A stretch of DNA of 64,000 bases, taken from positions 841,501 to 905,500 of the forward strand of contig NZ_CP010834.1 in the NCBI RefSeq assembly GCF_001548675.1, given 5' to 3'. Source of the DNA: Methanobrevibacter sp. YE315. Lineage in GTDB: Archaea; Methanobacteriota; Methanobacteria; Methanobacteriales; Methanobacteriaceae. Shown one piece after another: positions 1 through 9,255 of the stretch. How positions within the stretch are numbered: the stretch's first letter is position 1; each line of letters begins with the position of its first letter. The position numbers and the translations under genes are program-made. The notes below the pieces were generated by a model. The model was not told the origin of the DNA and searched no databases. It saw only the letters and a list, made by a program, of their open reading frames with translations.

Positions 1-2658
1 GTTGAACCTGTAGGGGATTTAGTTTCTGACTTTTCATGTGTCATTAATGATTTGGATGATGGATATCTTATCAGTTTGGAACATTCGGATAAGTATTCTC
101 ATGAAACAGGTGTTCGTTTTGTTGAGGCATATTCTGAAATTTTAACCCAAATTTTGGATGCTGAAAGACTATCTGATATTGAATATGTTTCCGAATATGA
201 TTTGGAGATTTTGGATGATATTAATAAAACTGAACATGCTTTGGTGTATGATGATATTTTGGATGCATTTAATGATAATCTTTCAGATAATCCGGATAAT
301 GCTCTTGTATCATATGAGGATGATGTATATAGTTATGGTGAAGGAGCATTCATTGCTGATAAACTGGCTAAAACTTTAAAGGATATGGATGTTGATGAAC
401 AGGATTGTGTTGCTTTCCTTGTTGAACGTTCTGAACTCTATATGTTCTGTGTTCTAGGTATTTTGTCTGTGGGTGCGGTTTATGTTCCTTTAGATGATGC
501 TCACCCTGATGATCGTATACAGTTCATATTGGAGGATACTGCTGTTAAAGTTCTGATTGTAAGTGATGAAACTTATGAACGTGCAGGAATGTTGGTCAAT
601 GATGGAGTTGTTCTTTTAAATATTTCCGATATGATGAAAGATGATATCGGTACTTTGGATGCTTTGCCTGTTGTTTATGGTGATTTGGCATGTATATTGT
701 ACACCAGTGGTACTACTGGAATTCCTAAAGGTGTTAAAATTACTAGGAAATCTGTATTGAACCTGTCAGAGTTTTATATCCGAAAATATGGTCTTGGTGA
801 AGATGATGTTTATGCATTGTTCGCTTCCATCGGATTTGATGTGGCAATGAAAGCCATATTCCCAACAATCTGTGCAGGAGCATGCTTGACTGTAATTCCG
901 GGAGATATCAAACTAGATATGAACGCAATGAATGAATACTTCATTAAGCAAGGCGTAACACACACGGAAATATCCACACAGGTGGCCAAACTCTTCATAA
1001 GTCAGGTTGATGAAACTTCATTGAAAGTTTTAACAACCGGTGGAGAAAAGCTGGGTGAAAGTGAAATTGATGTGGATTACCGTTTCGTAGATTCATATGG
1101 TCCGACAGAAGCATGTGTGGACGTAACCAGTATTGATTCAGATGACAGAATCAATCCGTCATCTATCGGTTTCCTGCTTGACAACATCAAGGCTTATGTA
1201 TTGGATGATGAGTTCAGACGTGTGCCTGTCGGTGCAGTTGGTGAATTATACTTGGCAGGTAATCAAATAGCAGACGGATACCTCAATCGTGATGAAGAAA
1301 CAGTGAAAGCTTTCCTTGAAAATCCGTTCGATGAAGGAGAAGACTACAAGGTAATGTACAGGACAGGAGACATTGTGAGAGTCTTGCCTGATGGTTCTTT
1401 AGGTATTGTTGGTCGTCGTGACAGCCAGGTCAAAATCAGAGGAAACCGTGTGGAGCTGTCAGAAATCGAAGCGGTCATACGTGAAATAGACTTCATCGAG
1501 GATTTGACTGTTCAAACAGTTAAAAATGGTACTAACAATGAATTGGTTGCTTATGTTGTCGTATCTGATGAATTTGATGGTGATGACCTTAAAGAGGAAA
1601 TTTCTGCTTATGTTGATGAGCGTAAACCTAAGTATATGGTTCCGTCATTTGTTGTTGAATTGGATGAGATTCCATTGAATGTAAATGGTAAGGTGGACAA
1701 GCGTGCACTGCCTGAAGTTGATGTTAAAGAATTGCAAGTGGAGTATGTTGCACCAACCACTGAAACTGAAAAACGCATTGTTGAAGCATTTGAAAGGGTA
1801 TTTAATCAGGATAAAATTGGTATCTATGATGACTTCGTTCGTCTTGGTGGTGATTCATTAACTGCAATTAAAATAATCTCAATCTTGTCTAAATATGGTA
1901 TTAGTGTTAACGCCCAGTTTATTTTTGATAATAAAACTCCTTATCATATTGCAAAATTCATTGATGAAGGCAATGATGAATATGGATTCTATCTGGCCAA
2001 AGAAGGTACTGCAGATCAAAACATGTTTATACTGCCTCCATGGGACGGAACATCTGTGGTATTTTCAGAATTGGTTGACAATCTGGAATTTGAAGGTAAT
2101 GTTTATCTTATTGATGACTTTAAATTTGATTTAACAATCGATGAAATCAAAAACACTGACCATAATATGACATTTGAAAAATACTGGAATGCAATCAAAG
2201 ACATCTTTCAGGATGGGGACATTATAGCCGGATATTCATTAGGTTGTCTTTTCGCAATTCTGATTGTCGAAAAATTGGAAAAAGAGAAGAAAATAGAAAA
2301 ATGTGTCTTAATCGACGGTACATTAGACTTCTACAGTGATGACCTTCCGGATAAGGAAGAGGCATTAAATATTATTAATGGACTATATGATCTAGGCTTT
2401 GACGTTGATAAGTTAGGATCAGAAGACCATGATGAGTTAATTGATAAAATGGCGGAAATAATCATTGTAAACTCTATATGGGACTTCCCAGCTGCAAAAA
2501 TCGAGGATACTCCGGTAATTTATCTGGCTAGTGAACATGAAAATGAGGACAAATTGGCAAATATCGCAAGAAATTGTGAATTCATCTTCATTGAGGATTG
2601 TGATCATACAGCAATTATTACAAGTGATGTTGATAAAATTGTCAAATATTTAAAATAA
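1..2658 (+). CDS. Non-ribosomal peptide synthetase, terminal module (5' partial)
   Basis: The reading frame is open from the first base, so the gene begins outside the window. Visible order: end of a condensation domain; adenylation domain with TSGTTGIPKG near 703-735, YGPTE near 1096, YRTGD, the hinge GRRDSQVKIRGNRVE and NGKVDK; a carrier domain with LGGDSL near 1843, whose Ser takes phosphopantetheine; and a thioesterase with GYSLG near 2230, a later Asp (LIDGTLDFY) and a His (DCDHTA) near 2605. C-A-T-TE is the release module, so the enzyme loads the last amino acid and frees the product in the cytosol. NRPSs are rare in archaea but known from Methanobrevibacter ruminantium. Aligning the pocket residues by eye to GrsA gives roughly D-V-K-E-T-G-S-V-D-K, close to the ornithine code I recall (D-V-G-E-I-G-S-I-D-K). 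The family is certain; the substrate is a guess. Confidence 0.95.
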   Translation, partial: VEPVGDLVSDFSCVINDLDDGYLISLEHSDKYSHETGVRFVEAYSEILTQILDAERLSDIEYVSEYDLEILDDINKTEHALVYDDILDAFNDNLSDNPDNALVSYEDDVYSYGEGAFIADKLAKTLKDMDVDEQDCVAFLVERSELYMFCVLGILSVGAVYVPLDDAHPDDRIQFILEDTAVKVLIVSDETYERAGMLVNDGVVLLNISDMMKDDIGTLDALPVVYGDLACILYTSGTTGIPKGVKITRKSVLNLSEFYIRKYGLGEDDVYALFASIGFDVAMKAIFPTICAGACLTVIPGDIKLDMNAMNEYFIKQGVTHTEISTQVAKLFISQVDETSLKVLTTGGEKLGESEIDVDYRFVDSYGPTEACVDVTSIDSDDRINPSSIGFLLDNIKAYVLDDEFRRVPVGAVGELYLAGNQIADGYLNRDEETVKAFLENPFDEGEDYKVMYRTGDIVRVLPDGSLGIVGRRDSQVKIRGNRVELSEIEAVIREIDFIEDLTVQTVKNGTNNELVAYVVVSDEFDGDDLKEEISAYVDERKPKYMVPSFVVELDEIPLNVNGKVDKRALPEVDVKELQVEYVAPTTETEKRIVEAFERVFNQDKIGIYDDFVRLGGDSLTAIKIISILSKYGISVNAQFIFDNKTPYHIAKFIDEGNDEYGFYLAKEGTADQNMFILPPWDGTSVVFSELVDNLEFEGNVYLIDDFKFDLTIDEIKNTDHNMTFEKYWNAIKDIFQDGDIIAGYSLGCLFAILIVEKLEKEKKIEKCVLIDGTLDFYSDDLPDKEEALNIINGLYDLGFDVDKLGSEDHDELIDKMAEIIIVNSIWDFPAAKIEDTPVIYLASEHENEDKLANIARNCEFIFIEDCDHTAIITSDVDKIVKYLK

Positions 2659-2721
2659 TTAAATAATTCCAGTAAATTAAGCTGAGGATTTCAATAGGAA
2701 AAAAATAGAAGTAGGTTAAAT

Positions 2722-4710
2722 ATGAGAGACATTGATGAACTTAAGAAAACGCCGGGACTGTCATTGAAAAGTTATTTGATAATGTTCATTGCAAATGTAA
2801 TTGGATTGTATTTAATTAGCTTTGGATTGGATTTTACCATCAACAAATTAGGTGAGGTTGTGCTTTTCGTATTTTTCATCAGTATTTTCAATGTGGTATT
2901 GTGGCCGCTTATAATAAAGGTGTATATGCCGGTTCTGGTATGGACTTTTGGAATAGGGACTCTTATTTTAAATGGGGGGATATTTGCTTTTTTCGGACCG
3001 TTATTTGGTTTAAACATTACCGGATGGGGAATAATTCTCGCACCATTAACCATAGCATTAATTACAATCGTCTTATCGTCCCTATTTGGAATTGAAGATG
3101 ATAGGGCATATTACCAGGCGGTGCTAAGGGAAGCCCAAAGGAAAAGAAAAGGCAATATTAAGGATTATCCCGGATTGATAATTGTGGAAATTGACGGGCT
3201 TGCATATGACGTTTTATGTGAAGCTGTCGACAAGGGCATTATGCCGACTGTCAAGTCAATGATGGATGGCAAAACCCATACCCTTAAGAAATGGGAAACC
3301 GATTTATCTTCTCAGACAGGAGCCAGCCAAGCTGGGATTCTTCATGGAAACAATGAAGACATCACCGCTTTTAGATGGGTTGAAAAAGAAAATGACAATC
3401 AGATGATGCAGTGTTCAGGAGTTACAAAAGTCAAAATAATTGAAGAAAGAGTATCAGATGGAAATGGATTGCTTGTTGAAAATGGGGCTAGCAGATCCAA
3501 CCTGTTTTCAGGAGATACGGACAACGTAATATTCACCTTCAGCAAAATAACCGATTTGAGAAAACTGTATAACGGCGCATGGTTTTCCGTTTTTTCAAAT
3601 CCAAGCGAATTCGCACGTATAGTCGTGCTGGTCGTTGAAGACATGGTCCACGAAATACATTCCCAATTGAAACACAGGCTGTTAAACATCCAGCCAAGAA
3701 TTTCACGTGGAATAAAATATGTTCCGGTAAGGGCAGGTACCAATGTGTTCATGAGGGAAATCAATACCGGAACACTGATTGGAGACATGATGATTGGAGA
3801 TATTGATGTTGCATATTCCACATATTTGGGTTATGATGAAATCGCCCACCATTCCGGAGTCAGGGACGATGATGCATGGTTCGCCCTTAAAGGAATGGAC
3901 AGGCAGATAAAACGTTTGCTTGATGGAAACAAATACTCTCCAAGAGAATACCAATTCGTGATACAATCCGATCATGGCCAGACTAACGGTGCAACATTCA
4001 CACAAAGATACGGCGAGTCATTTGAAGATTTTGTCAAATCCCTGCTTCCACAGGACCTTAGCATGTATGCGAACATGTCTTCAAACGAAGACCATTTTGC
4101 GGAAGTATACATTCCATTTTCAGATAAAATCGATAACATTAGAAACAGAAACAAGGAAGATGAGGAAAAGGTGCTGTCAGAGTCCGAAGTCATTGTTCTT
4201 GCATCGGGAAATCTTGCATTGATTTACCTAACCCAATGGGACCATAGACTGACATATGAGGAAATCAACAGTTTGTTTCCAGAGCTGATTAATGAAATCG
4301 TCAACAATGAATACATAGGATTTATTCTTGTCCGCTCATCCGAAAGGGGTGACATGGTAATTGCTAAAAACGGAACATACTACTTGGATGATGATGAAAT
4401 AGAAGGAAAAAATCCTCTTGAAGATTTCGGTGACAACATTGTTCACCATTTGAAAAGAAACAGCTCCTTTAAATACACACCGGACATTTTAGTCAACAGC
4501 TTTTATGACGCTGAAAATGATGAGGTTTGCGCTTTTGAAGAGTTAGTCGGAAGCCATGGGGGTGTTGGAGGAAGCCAATCAGAACCGTTTATATTATATC
4601 CCTCAGATTGGAATGTTCCGGATGAGGAAATTGTAGGTGCCGAAAACATTTACAGGGTGCTGAAGACAAATTTGGAAAATATTAAAGAAAGCTCTAAAAT
4701 CAATAAGTGA
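2722..4710 (+). CDS. Membrane-anchored alkaline-phosphatase-fold phosphodiesterase with holin-like N-terminus
   Basis: The first 135 residues hold four hydrophobic segments resembling the phage holin 4_2/YvlD-type membrane domain. After a basic linker (REAQRKRKG), residues about 145-660 form an alkaline-phosphatase-fold hydrolase. LIIVEIDGLAYDVL supplies the metal-binding Asp, SSQTGASQAGILHG carries the likely nucleophile segment, AYSTYLGYDEIAHHSG and IQSDHGQT carry Asp/His metal ligands, and GSHGGVGG lies near the end. The family includes type I phosphodiesterases and nucleotide pyrophosphatases; the substrate cannot be read from sequence, and which face of the membrane the catalytic domain is on is uncertain. 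It starts 63 bp after the NRPS on the same strand, so co-transcription is plausible and a role in modifying or exporting the peptide product is possible but unproven. Confidence 0.82.
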   Translation: MRDIDELKKTPGLSLKSYLIMFIANVIGLYLISFGLDFTINKLGEVVLFVFFISIFNVVLWPLIIKVYMPVLVWTFGIGTLILNGGIFAFFGPLFGLNITGWGIILAPLTIALITIVLSSLFGIEDDRAYYQAVLREAQRKRKGNIKDYPGLIIVEIDGLAYDVLCEAVDKGIMPTVKSMMDGKTHTLKKWETDLSSQTGASQAGILHGNNEDITAFRWVEKENDNQMMQCSGVTKVKIIEERVSDGNGLLVENGASRSNLFSGDTDNVIFTFSKITDLRKLYNGAWFSVFSNPSEFARIVVLVVEDMVHEIHSQLKHRLLNIQPRISRGIKYVPVRAGTNVFMREINTGTLIGDMMIGDIDVAYSTYLGYDEIAHHSGVRDDDAWFALKGMDRQIKRLLDGNKYSPREYQFVIQSDHGQTNGATFTQRYGESFEDFVKSLLPQDLSMYANMSSNEDHFAEVYIPFSDKIDNIRNRNKEDEEKVLSESEVIVLASGNLALIYLTQWDHRLTYEEINSLFPELINEIVNNEYIGFILVRSSERGDMVIAKNGTYYLDDDEIEGKNPLEDFGDNIVHHLKRNSSFKYTPDILVNSFYDAENDEVCAFEELVGSHGGVGGSQSEPFILYPSDWNVPDEEIVGAENIYRVLKTNLENIKESSKINK

Positions 4711-4920
4711 TTCAAAAATGTTCCTCATATTGAAACAAAATCCACAAAGGATTTAGATAATTTCGAAGGATTTATGCAAATCAGCATAAAATCGATTAAA
4801 ATGAATTTCAAGCTTCACAATTCTGATTTTTCGCTATTGATTGGAAATATCAAATAAGATGATGTTGTAAAAGAAATTAGTGGCTCAATCTATATCAATA
4901 GACAGCAAAATCTTATTTAA
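4711..4920 (+). pseudogene. Decayed gene remnant, unknown family
   Basis: Directly after the hydrolase stop, the same frame reads on through about 48 codons, meets one in-frame stop at 4855-4857, then continues to 4920. The peptide contains KLHNSDFSLLIGNIK followed after the stop by DDVVKEISGSIYI. A similar peptide and similar DNA occur at 27193-27306, so both look like remains of one gene family. I do not recognise the parent family. Confidence 0.4.
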
Positions 4921-4927
4921 TTGGCTA

Positions 4928-4947
4928 TTTTTTTGAGCGTTTTTTTG
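4928..4947 (+). terminator. Oligo-T terminator after the NRPS/hydrolase unit
   Basis: Two T7 runs separated by GAGCG. Archaeal transcription commonly ends at T-runs without a strong hairpin. The position fits the end of the NRPS/hydrolase transcript. Confidence 0.35.
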
Positions 4948-5078
4948 AAATGGATTTCCTTTATAACAGGTATGTAAATCGTATTAATATTCACGCAATC
5001 TATGTGTTGTCTTTTTAATCGTATCTCTGGAGATTCAATAATTGAAATGAACTCTAAATTGTTTATTAAATATTGAAA

Positions 5079-5137
5079 GCAAGCACTTGCATGCGGGAAA
5101 GTATATTAATAAGTTTTGGCATAGCTAAATTTATAAG
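5079..5137 (+). promoter_or_regulatory. Adhesin promoter with inverted repeat and degenerate palindrome
   Basis: Three elements stack here. GCAAG-CA-CTTGC (5079-5090) is an inverted repeat followed by ATGCGGGAAA. TTTTGGCATAGCTAAA (5114-5129) is a degraded copy of the 16-bp palindrome found at 15017, 27060 and 40747. TTTATAAG (5130-5137) is a good archaeal TATA box. The start codon is 55 bp further on, consistent with a short leader. The palindrome touches the TATA box, the same arrangement as at 27049-27075 and 40738-40762. Confidence 0.5.
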
Positions 5138-5191
5138 AGAAGAATAGAAGATATTCCCAAATTATCATAAACTAGGGGGAATAATGGAATA

Positions 5192-7435
5192 ATGTTTAAA
5201 AAGCGAAAATTAAACTTAATTTTAATATTAGTATGTATATGTATTTTTATGAGTGTTTCTTGTGTTTTTGCAAGTGAATCTGATAGTGCTGTTAGTGTTG
5301 ATGGTGCTTCTGATAATTTAGATTATTATTCAATGGTTGTTGATAATAGTAGTTCTGATAATATGGGCTTTATTGCCAATGAAGGGACTTTTGATGATTT
5401 GGATCATGATATTCGCAATCTGTATCCTGGAGATACATATAATATAGATAAAGATTATTATTATGATGACGGAGATCTTGTCCAGGCTAAATATGGAATC
5501 ATTATCAATGTTGATAATGTGGTTATTAACGGTAACGGACATGTAATCGATGGAAAGAATAAAAGTGCATTATTTAGCGTTTATGGAAACAATGTTAAAA
5601 TTTTCAATTTAACTTTCATGAATTCATATTTCCATAGTCCTAAAGTGACGCAATATGATACATATAGTGTTGAAAGAGGCCGCAGTCCCATACATTGGGA
5701 AGGAGATAATGGAATAATTTCAAAGTGTATATTTATGGGAAATTCCGCTTTAGTAAAGGGTGGAGCAGTAACCTGGATGGGAAATAATGGTTTAATCAAT
5801 AATTCGATTTTTATAAATAACACTGCAGGTATTATTGGCGGCGCAATATATGCGAGTGGTGCAAATAATACGTTTACTAATTGCATATTCTATAATTCCA
5901 CTTCAAGAATAGGTGGTGAAGCGGTTTATGTTGACAGAAACCATGAAAACTGTAAAATACACGCATTTTTCAATGGTGAAAGCTTATTTTCTGACGGAAG
6001 CATTACCAATATTGATGTAGATGATTTAAATTATAGATATGAAATAGTTTTTGCTGGTGAAAAGATAGATCTCATTCCATTATTTTATTCAGCAATAGTA
6101 AGTCGTGATGATTGTGTTTTTTTAACTGATGACATAACATATTATGCTCAGTATTATTCCAAAAAATTCATTTTTACATTGGTTAAGGATTTCGGTTATG
6201 GTCTTACTTATGAATGGAATTCTCATTTTGATGACATTGAAGATTTGTCTGATTTATATACTGGATTAATTCGTGGAGATTATAAACTGGATGTAACATT
6301 CTATAAAGATGTAAGCGTAAACAATGCCGCTGATTATGAGCGTGTAATAGCATTGGATGCTCATGCAATGTTATCTAACCATTCTAAAGAATATTCCATA
6401 ATACTTGATGATATAAATAGGTTTGATTCAGCAGGAGGATCTTTAGGTGAGGTATTTTTTGTTTTAAATGTGATTTTTGAAAAGCCCATTACTATTAATT
6501 CCAAAAGTACATGGAATCCGGCTTTCACCGGATTTAATACAATCAATATTGAGGGTTGCGATTCTACAATCAAAACAGAATCTGGAGATAGGGATGAAAA
6601 TAAATGGGCTACCATAGCTGAAGGATATATATTTGGTGTTTCTTCGTTAACTGTATCAGGTTTCAATACTGCTATTGAAAATTTAGGAGGCACCTGCATT
6701 TTAAATTATGTCCATTTGAATAATAACAGGATGGACTATTTGATTGATAGGGATTGGGGAGCCGCTATTCTCAATGCTGGAATTTGTTATTGTACTGGTT
6801 GTACATTCACCAATAACTATTGCAGCAATGGTGGTGCAATTTTCAATCAAGGAGTATTAAATTTGATAAACTGTGAGTTTAGAGGCAATGAGGCATATCG
6901 TAATGGGAACAATATTTTAAATGTAGATAAAGGCCTTGTAACTATTGATTATGATGAAATTACCGGTTCTTCTGGATGGGTTACATATATTGAAAGTACT
7001 GATGAAATCGCTTCAGGTCTGATTCATATCTTTAGTTATGCTTTTTGTTTCATTGTAGGAACTATTATTGGTGCCGTTACTGCAAATCCTGCAATAGGTT
7101 TTTTTGCCGGCGCAGCTATAGGGGCAGTTATTGGAACAATAGCTTCAGTCTATCTTATAAAAACCACTTATGACGTCAATTATAATAGATTCAAAACTTG
7201 TTTGCTTCTAATTGGAGGTTGTGCAGTATCAGGTGCACTTGGAGGATGTTTTGGATCATATATTGCCGTATCTGGCGAGGCGGCTGGGGCTGCTGAAGCT
7301 AGTGAAATGGGAGGTGCGGTTGATGACTTTTGGTTTGATGCTCAGAGTAGTCTTGATTCTATTGAATCTGATACTGGATCTGATTTAACTTTGAGAATTA
7401 TTGAAGAGGTATCTGAGGGTGCAGCAAGTATATAG
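5192..7435 (+). CDS. Adhesin-like beta-helix protein with glycine-rich hydrophobic tail
   Basis: The first 27 residues are a signal peptide (basic MFKKRK, a hydrophobic core, cleavage near VFASES). Residues about 65-260 and 490-590 show the Asn/Gly-rich periodicity of right-handed parallel beta-helices (NNSIFINNTAGIIGGAIY). Between them lies a module without obvious repeats. Residues about 610-720 form a hydrophobic tail with several glycine/alanine-rich segments (GTIIGAVTANPAIGFFAGAA) and a YDVNYNRF spacer between them. No sortase signal or pseudomurein-binding repeat is visible, so anchoring through the tail is likely. The start is set by AGGGGGA 11 bp upstream. The 742-residue protein at 23637-25865 is a near full-length paralogue, and the protein at 38076 shares the second helix and the tail. 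The role is inferred to be cell-surface adhesion or interaction with other cells. Confidence 0.85.
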   Translation: MFKKRKLNLILILVCICIFMSVSCVFASESDSAVSVDGASDNLDYYSMVVDNSSSDNMGFIANEGTFDDLDHDIRNLYPGDTYNIDKDYYYDDGDLVQAKYGIIINVDNVVINGNGHVIDGKNKSALFSVYGNNVKIFNLTFMNSYFHSPKVTQYDTYSVERGRSPIHWEGDNGIISKCIFMGNSALVKGGAVTWMGNNGLINNSIFINNTAGIIGGAIYASGANNTFTNCIFYNSTSRIGGEAVYVDRNHENCKIHAFFNGESLFSDGSITNIDVDDLNYRYEIVFAGEKIDLIPLFYSAIVSRDDCVFLTDDITYYAQYYSKKFIFTLVKDFGYGLTYEWNSHFDDIEDLSDLYTGLIRGDYKLDVTFYKDVSVNNAADYERVIALDAHAMLSNHSKEYSIILDDINRFDSAGGSLGEVFFVLNVIFEKPITINSKSTWNPAFTGFNTINIEGCDSTIKTESGDRDENKWATIAEGYIFGVSSLTVSGFNTAIENLGGTCILNYVHLNNNRMDYLIDRDWGAAILNAGICYCTGCTFTNNYCSNGGAIFNQGVLNLINCEFRGNEAYRNGNNILNVDKGLVTIDYDEITGSSGWVTYIESTDEIASGLIHIFSYAFCFIVGTIIGAVTANPAIGFFAGAAIGAVIGTIASVYLIKTTYDVNYNRFKTCLLLIGGCAVSGALGGCFGSYIAVSGEAAGAAEASEMGGAVDDFWFDAQSSLDSIESDTGSDLTLRIIEEVSEGAASI

Positions 7436-7477
7436 ATTCAATCATGTAAAATTTCAATCAAAATTGTAGAAATTTTT

Positions 7478-7508
7478 AAGTGCATTTTTTAATGCACTTA
7501 TTTTTTTT
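7478..7508 (+). terminator. Hairpin plus T-run terminator
   Basis: AAGTGCATT and AATGCACTT form a perfect 9-bp stem with a TTTT loop, followed by A and eight T. It ends the adhesin transcript from the plus strand. Confidence 0.7.
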
Positions 7509-7577
7509 AAACGCTTTCTAGAAATTCCAAATCAAGAAAAGCTCTGATTAGTAATAAGGAACATCCTCATATTATAA

Positions 7578-8246
7578 TCATATTGGGCTGTTAGTTTTTA
7601 AATCTTCGATCTTATCTTCAATTTCGGATTTAATGCCATTCCAATCAGTATTATTTACATAAGCATTTGCTTTAGACTGTAAATCCCCGGTCATATTTTC
7701 TATTGATGAGATGGCATTATCCAAATCGGTATTGTTTGGATAAACATTTTTGTACTGCACTGATTGGGCCATATGCAATGCCATGTCCTTGTCTTTGCAG
7801 CAGATTATAATGTTATCATGGGAAGTTTCATTAGCTAACGGAATACAATATAATTTACCTTTATAATTTACTTTAATGATGTCAAACAAGTGGATTTCTA
7901 ATAATTCATCGCCATTTATTACGTAACATGTGGAACCGTCAATGTTTTGCATTTCCCCATTTTTTATTAATTCATTTAGGGCATTGAAACTTAATCCAGT
8001 TAATTTACTTATTCCGCTGCCTTCGTGATCATTGTAAGTAATTAATGCTCCATTTTCCCATTTCCAAATTTTAACGCCTTCAATATTGCCGCAAAATTTA
8101 GTTTGATTGGCTGGAACATCTATGCTTGTCCCGTTGGGGGTTATTTCAATTCTTTCATAATTCACGGTGTTTGTAAGCATTACTAAGATGACGCCTGCAA
8201 TAATTAAAAGTAATATGCCGATTATAATTATCTTTTTGTTGTCCAT
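7578..8246 (-). CDS. Small membrane-anchored extracytoplasmic protein, unknown function
   Basis: A single hydrophobic segment at residues 5-25 (IIIIGILLLIIAGVILVML) acts as an uncleaved anchor or signal. The remaining roughly 195 residues are soluble and probably outside the cell. They contain a hydrophilic domain with four Cys (residues about 53-150, including IIICCKDKD) and a C-terminal Asn/Asp-rich helical stretch (NTDLDNAISSIENMTG). I recognise no catalytic motif or named family, although the lineage encodes many proteins of this design. The start is supported by GAGGG 9 bp upstream on the minus strand. The gene stands alone, convergent with the adhesin at 5192. Confidence 0.7.
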   Translation of the reverse strand: MDNKKIIIIGILLLIIAGVILVMLTNTVNYERIEITPNGTSIDVPANQTKFCGNIEGVKIWKWENGALITYNDHEGSGISKLTGLSFNALNELIKNGEMQNIDGSTCYVINGDELLEIHLFDIIKVNYKGKLYCIPLANETSHDNIIICCKDKDMALHMAQSVQYKNVYPNNTDLDNAISSIENMTGDLQSKANAYVNNTDWNGIKSEIEDKIEDLKTNSPI

Positions 8247-8589
8247 AGGTTATGCCCTCATTATTTTAATAGATCATAAGTTATTTTTGTTCACGACCAC
8301 ATTAGGCTAATTAATATTATAATCTTTTAAAACCTGATTAAAACAACTATAACTATTAATTGCATAATAAGATTATACTTCATAATTTATAAGATTTTGT
8401 AGCATCATTGATAAGTAATTTTATTATATCTGAAACAGATTTAACAAATGTAGTGGAAAATTTAGATACTTTAAGCCTTATTTGTTTGTAATGCAGGAAA
8501 CTGGATTGTATTTGCTGAAGATAATTTTTATAGACTTATGCAAATACAAAAGGGGATATTCATAAAAAAATGCATGATGGGAAATCACT

Positions 8590-8697
8590 ATTGACTTATT
8601 CAAGCTCAACCTGACCAACGGCAATTTAAAAGTATACCTTGACGGTACACTAGTATTCGATGGCTATGTGGGTGATGATTTGTCACGGGTAATCTGA
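8590..8697 (+). pseudogene. Remnant of the C-terminal domain of the repeat protein family
   Basis: This frame reads IDLFKLNLTNGNLKVYLDGT then LVFDGYVGDDLSRVI and a stop. It matches the end of the 1420-residue protein (NKLFDMSFINGQLKVCIDDE then LVFEGDTTDDLTQEI). The upstream frame is closed by a stop at 8575-8577, and the fragment ends before the final strand of the domain. It is therefore a leftover of a second copy rather than a gene. Confidence 0.65.
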
Positions 8698-9255
8698 AAT
8701 CATCGAAAAATATCTGTTATATTTATGCGCAACAAAAGTTGCTTTGGTCTTTTTTTTAAATTCCTTCGTTTTATCATGTGAAACAATTATTTCACTTCTT
8801 TAAACCGAGACCGTACTTTAAAAAAATAATTCTTTTAAATTTAATTAATAAAAATTAATAAATTTTTAAAAATTATATGCTATTTTTAACGTAATGTCGA
8901 TTAGATGATTGAAATTTTAGTACAATAAATAATAATTTTAAAATGTACAATATTTTTTAAATTTTTTAAATTTTTCATTCTTTTATTAATTTTATTTTTA
9001 TATTTTTTAATTTTTGGAAATTCCCTATGTTTATTTGGTTTTTTTCAGATAATCATTTTACTTTTATCACATCAATTTATAATTTATAATTTTATTTCCA
9101 ATAATTTTAAATATTTTTTAATAAATTTACTAATTTTATATTATTTGATTATTTTTCATGTTATAAAATTAAATAATATTTAAAAAAAATCATAATACTT
9201 AAATATAATATATACAAGAGAATATATCATGTAACCAATTAATGGAAATGATATC
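8698..9255. other. AT-rich gene-free stretch upstream of the repeat protein
   Basis: There is no credible open frame on either strand. Long A/T tracts dominate. The last 70 bases hold a likely promoter (CTTAAATATAATATATAC near 9197) for the gene starting at 9256, about 40-60 bp from the start. Confidence 0.5.
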
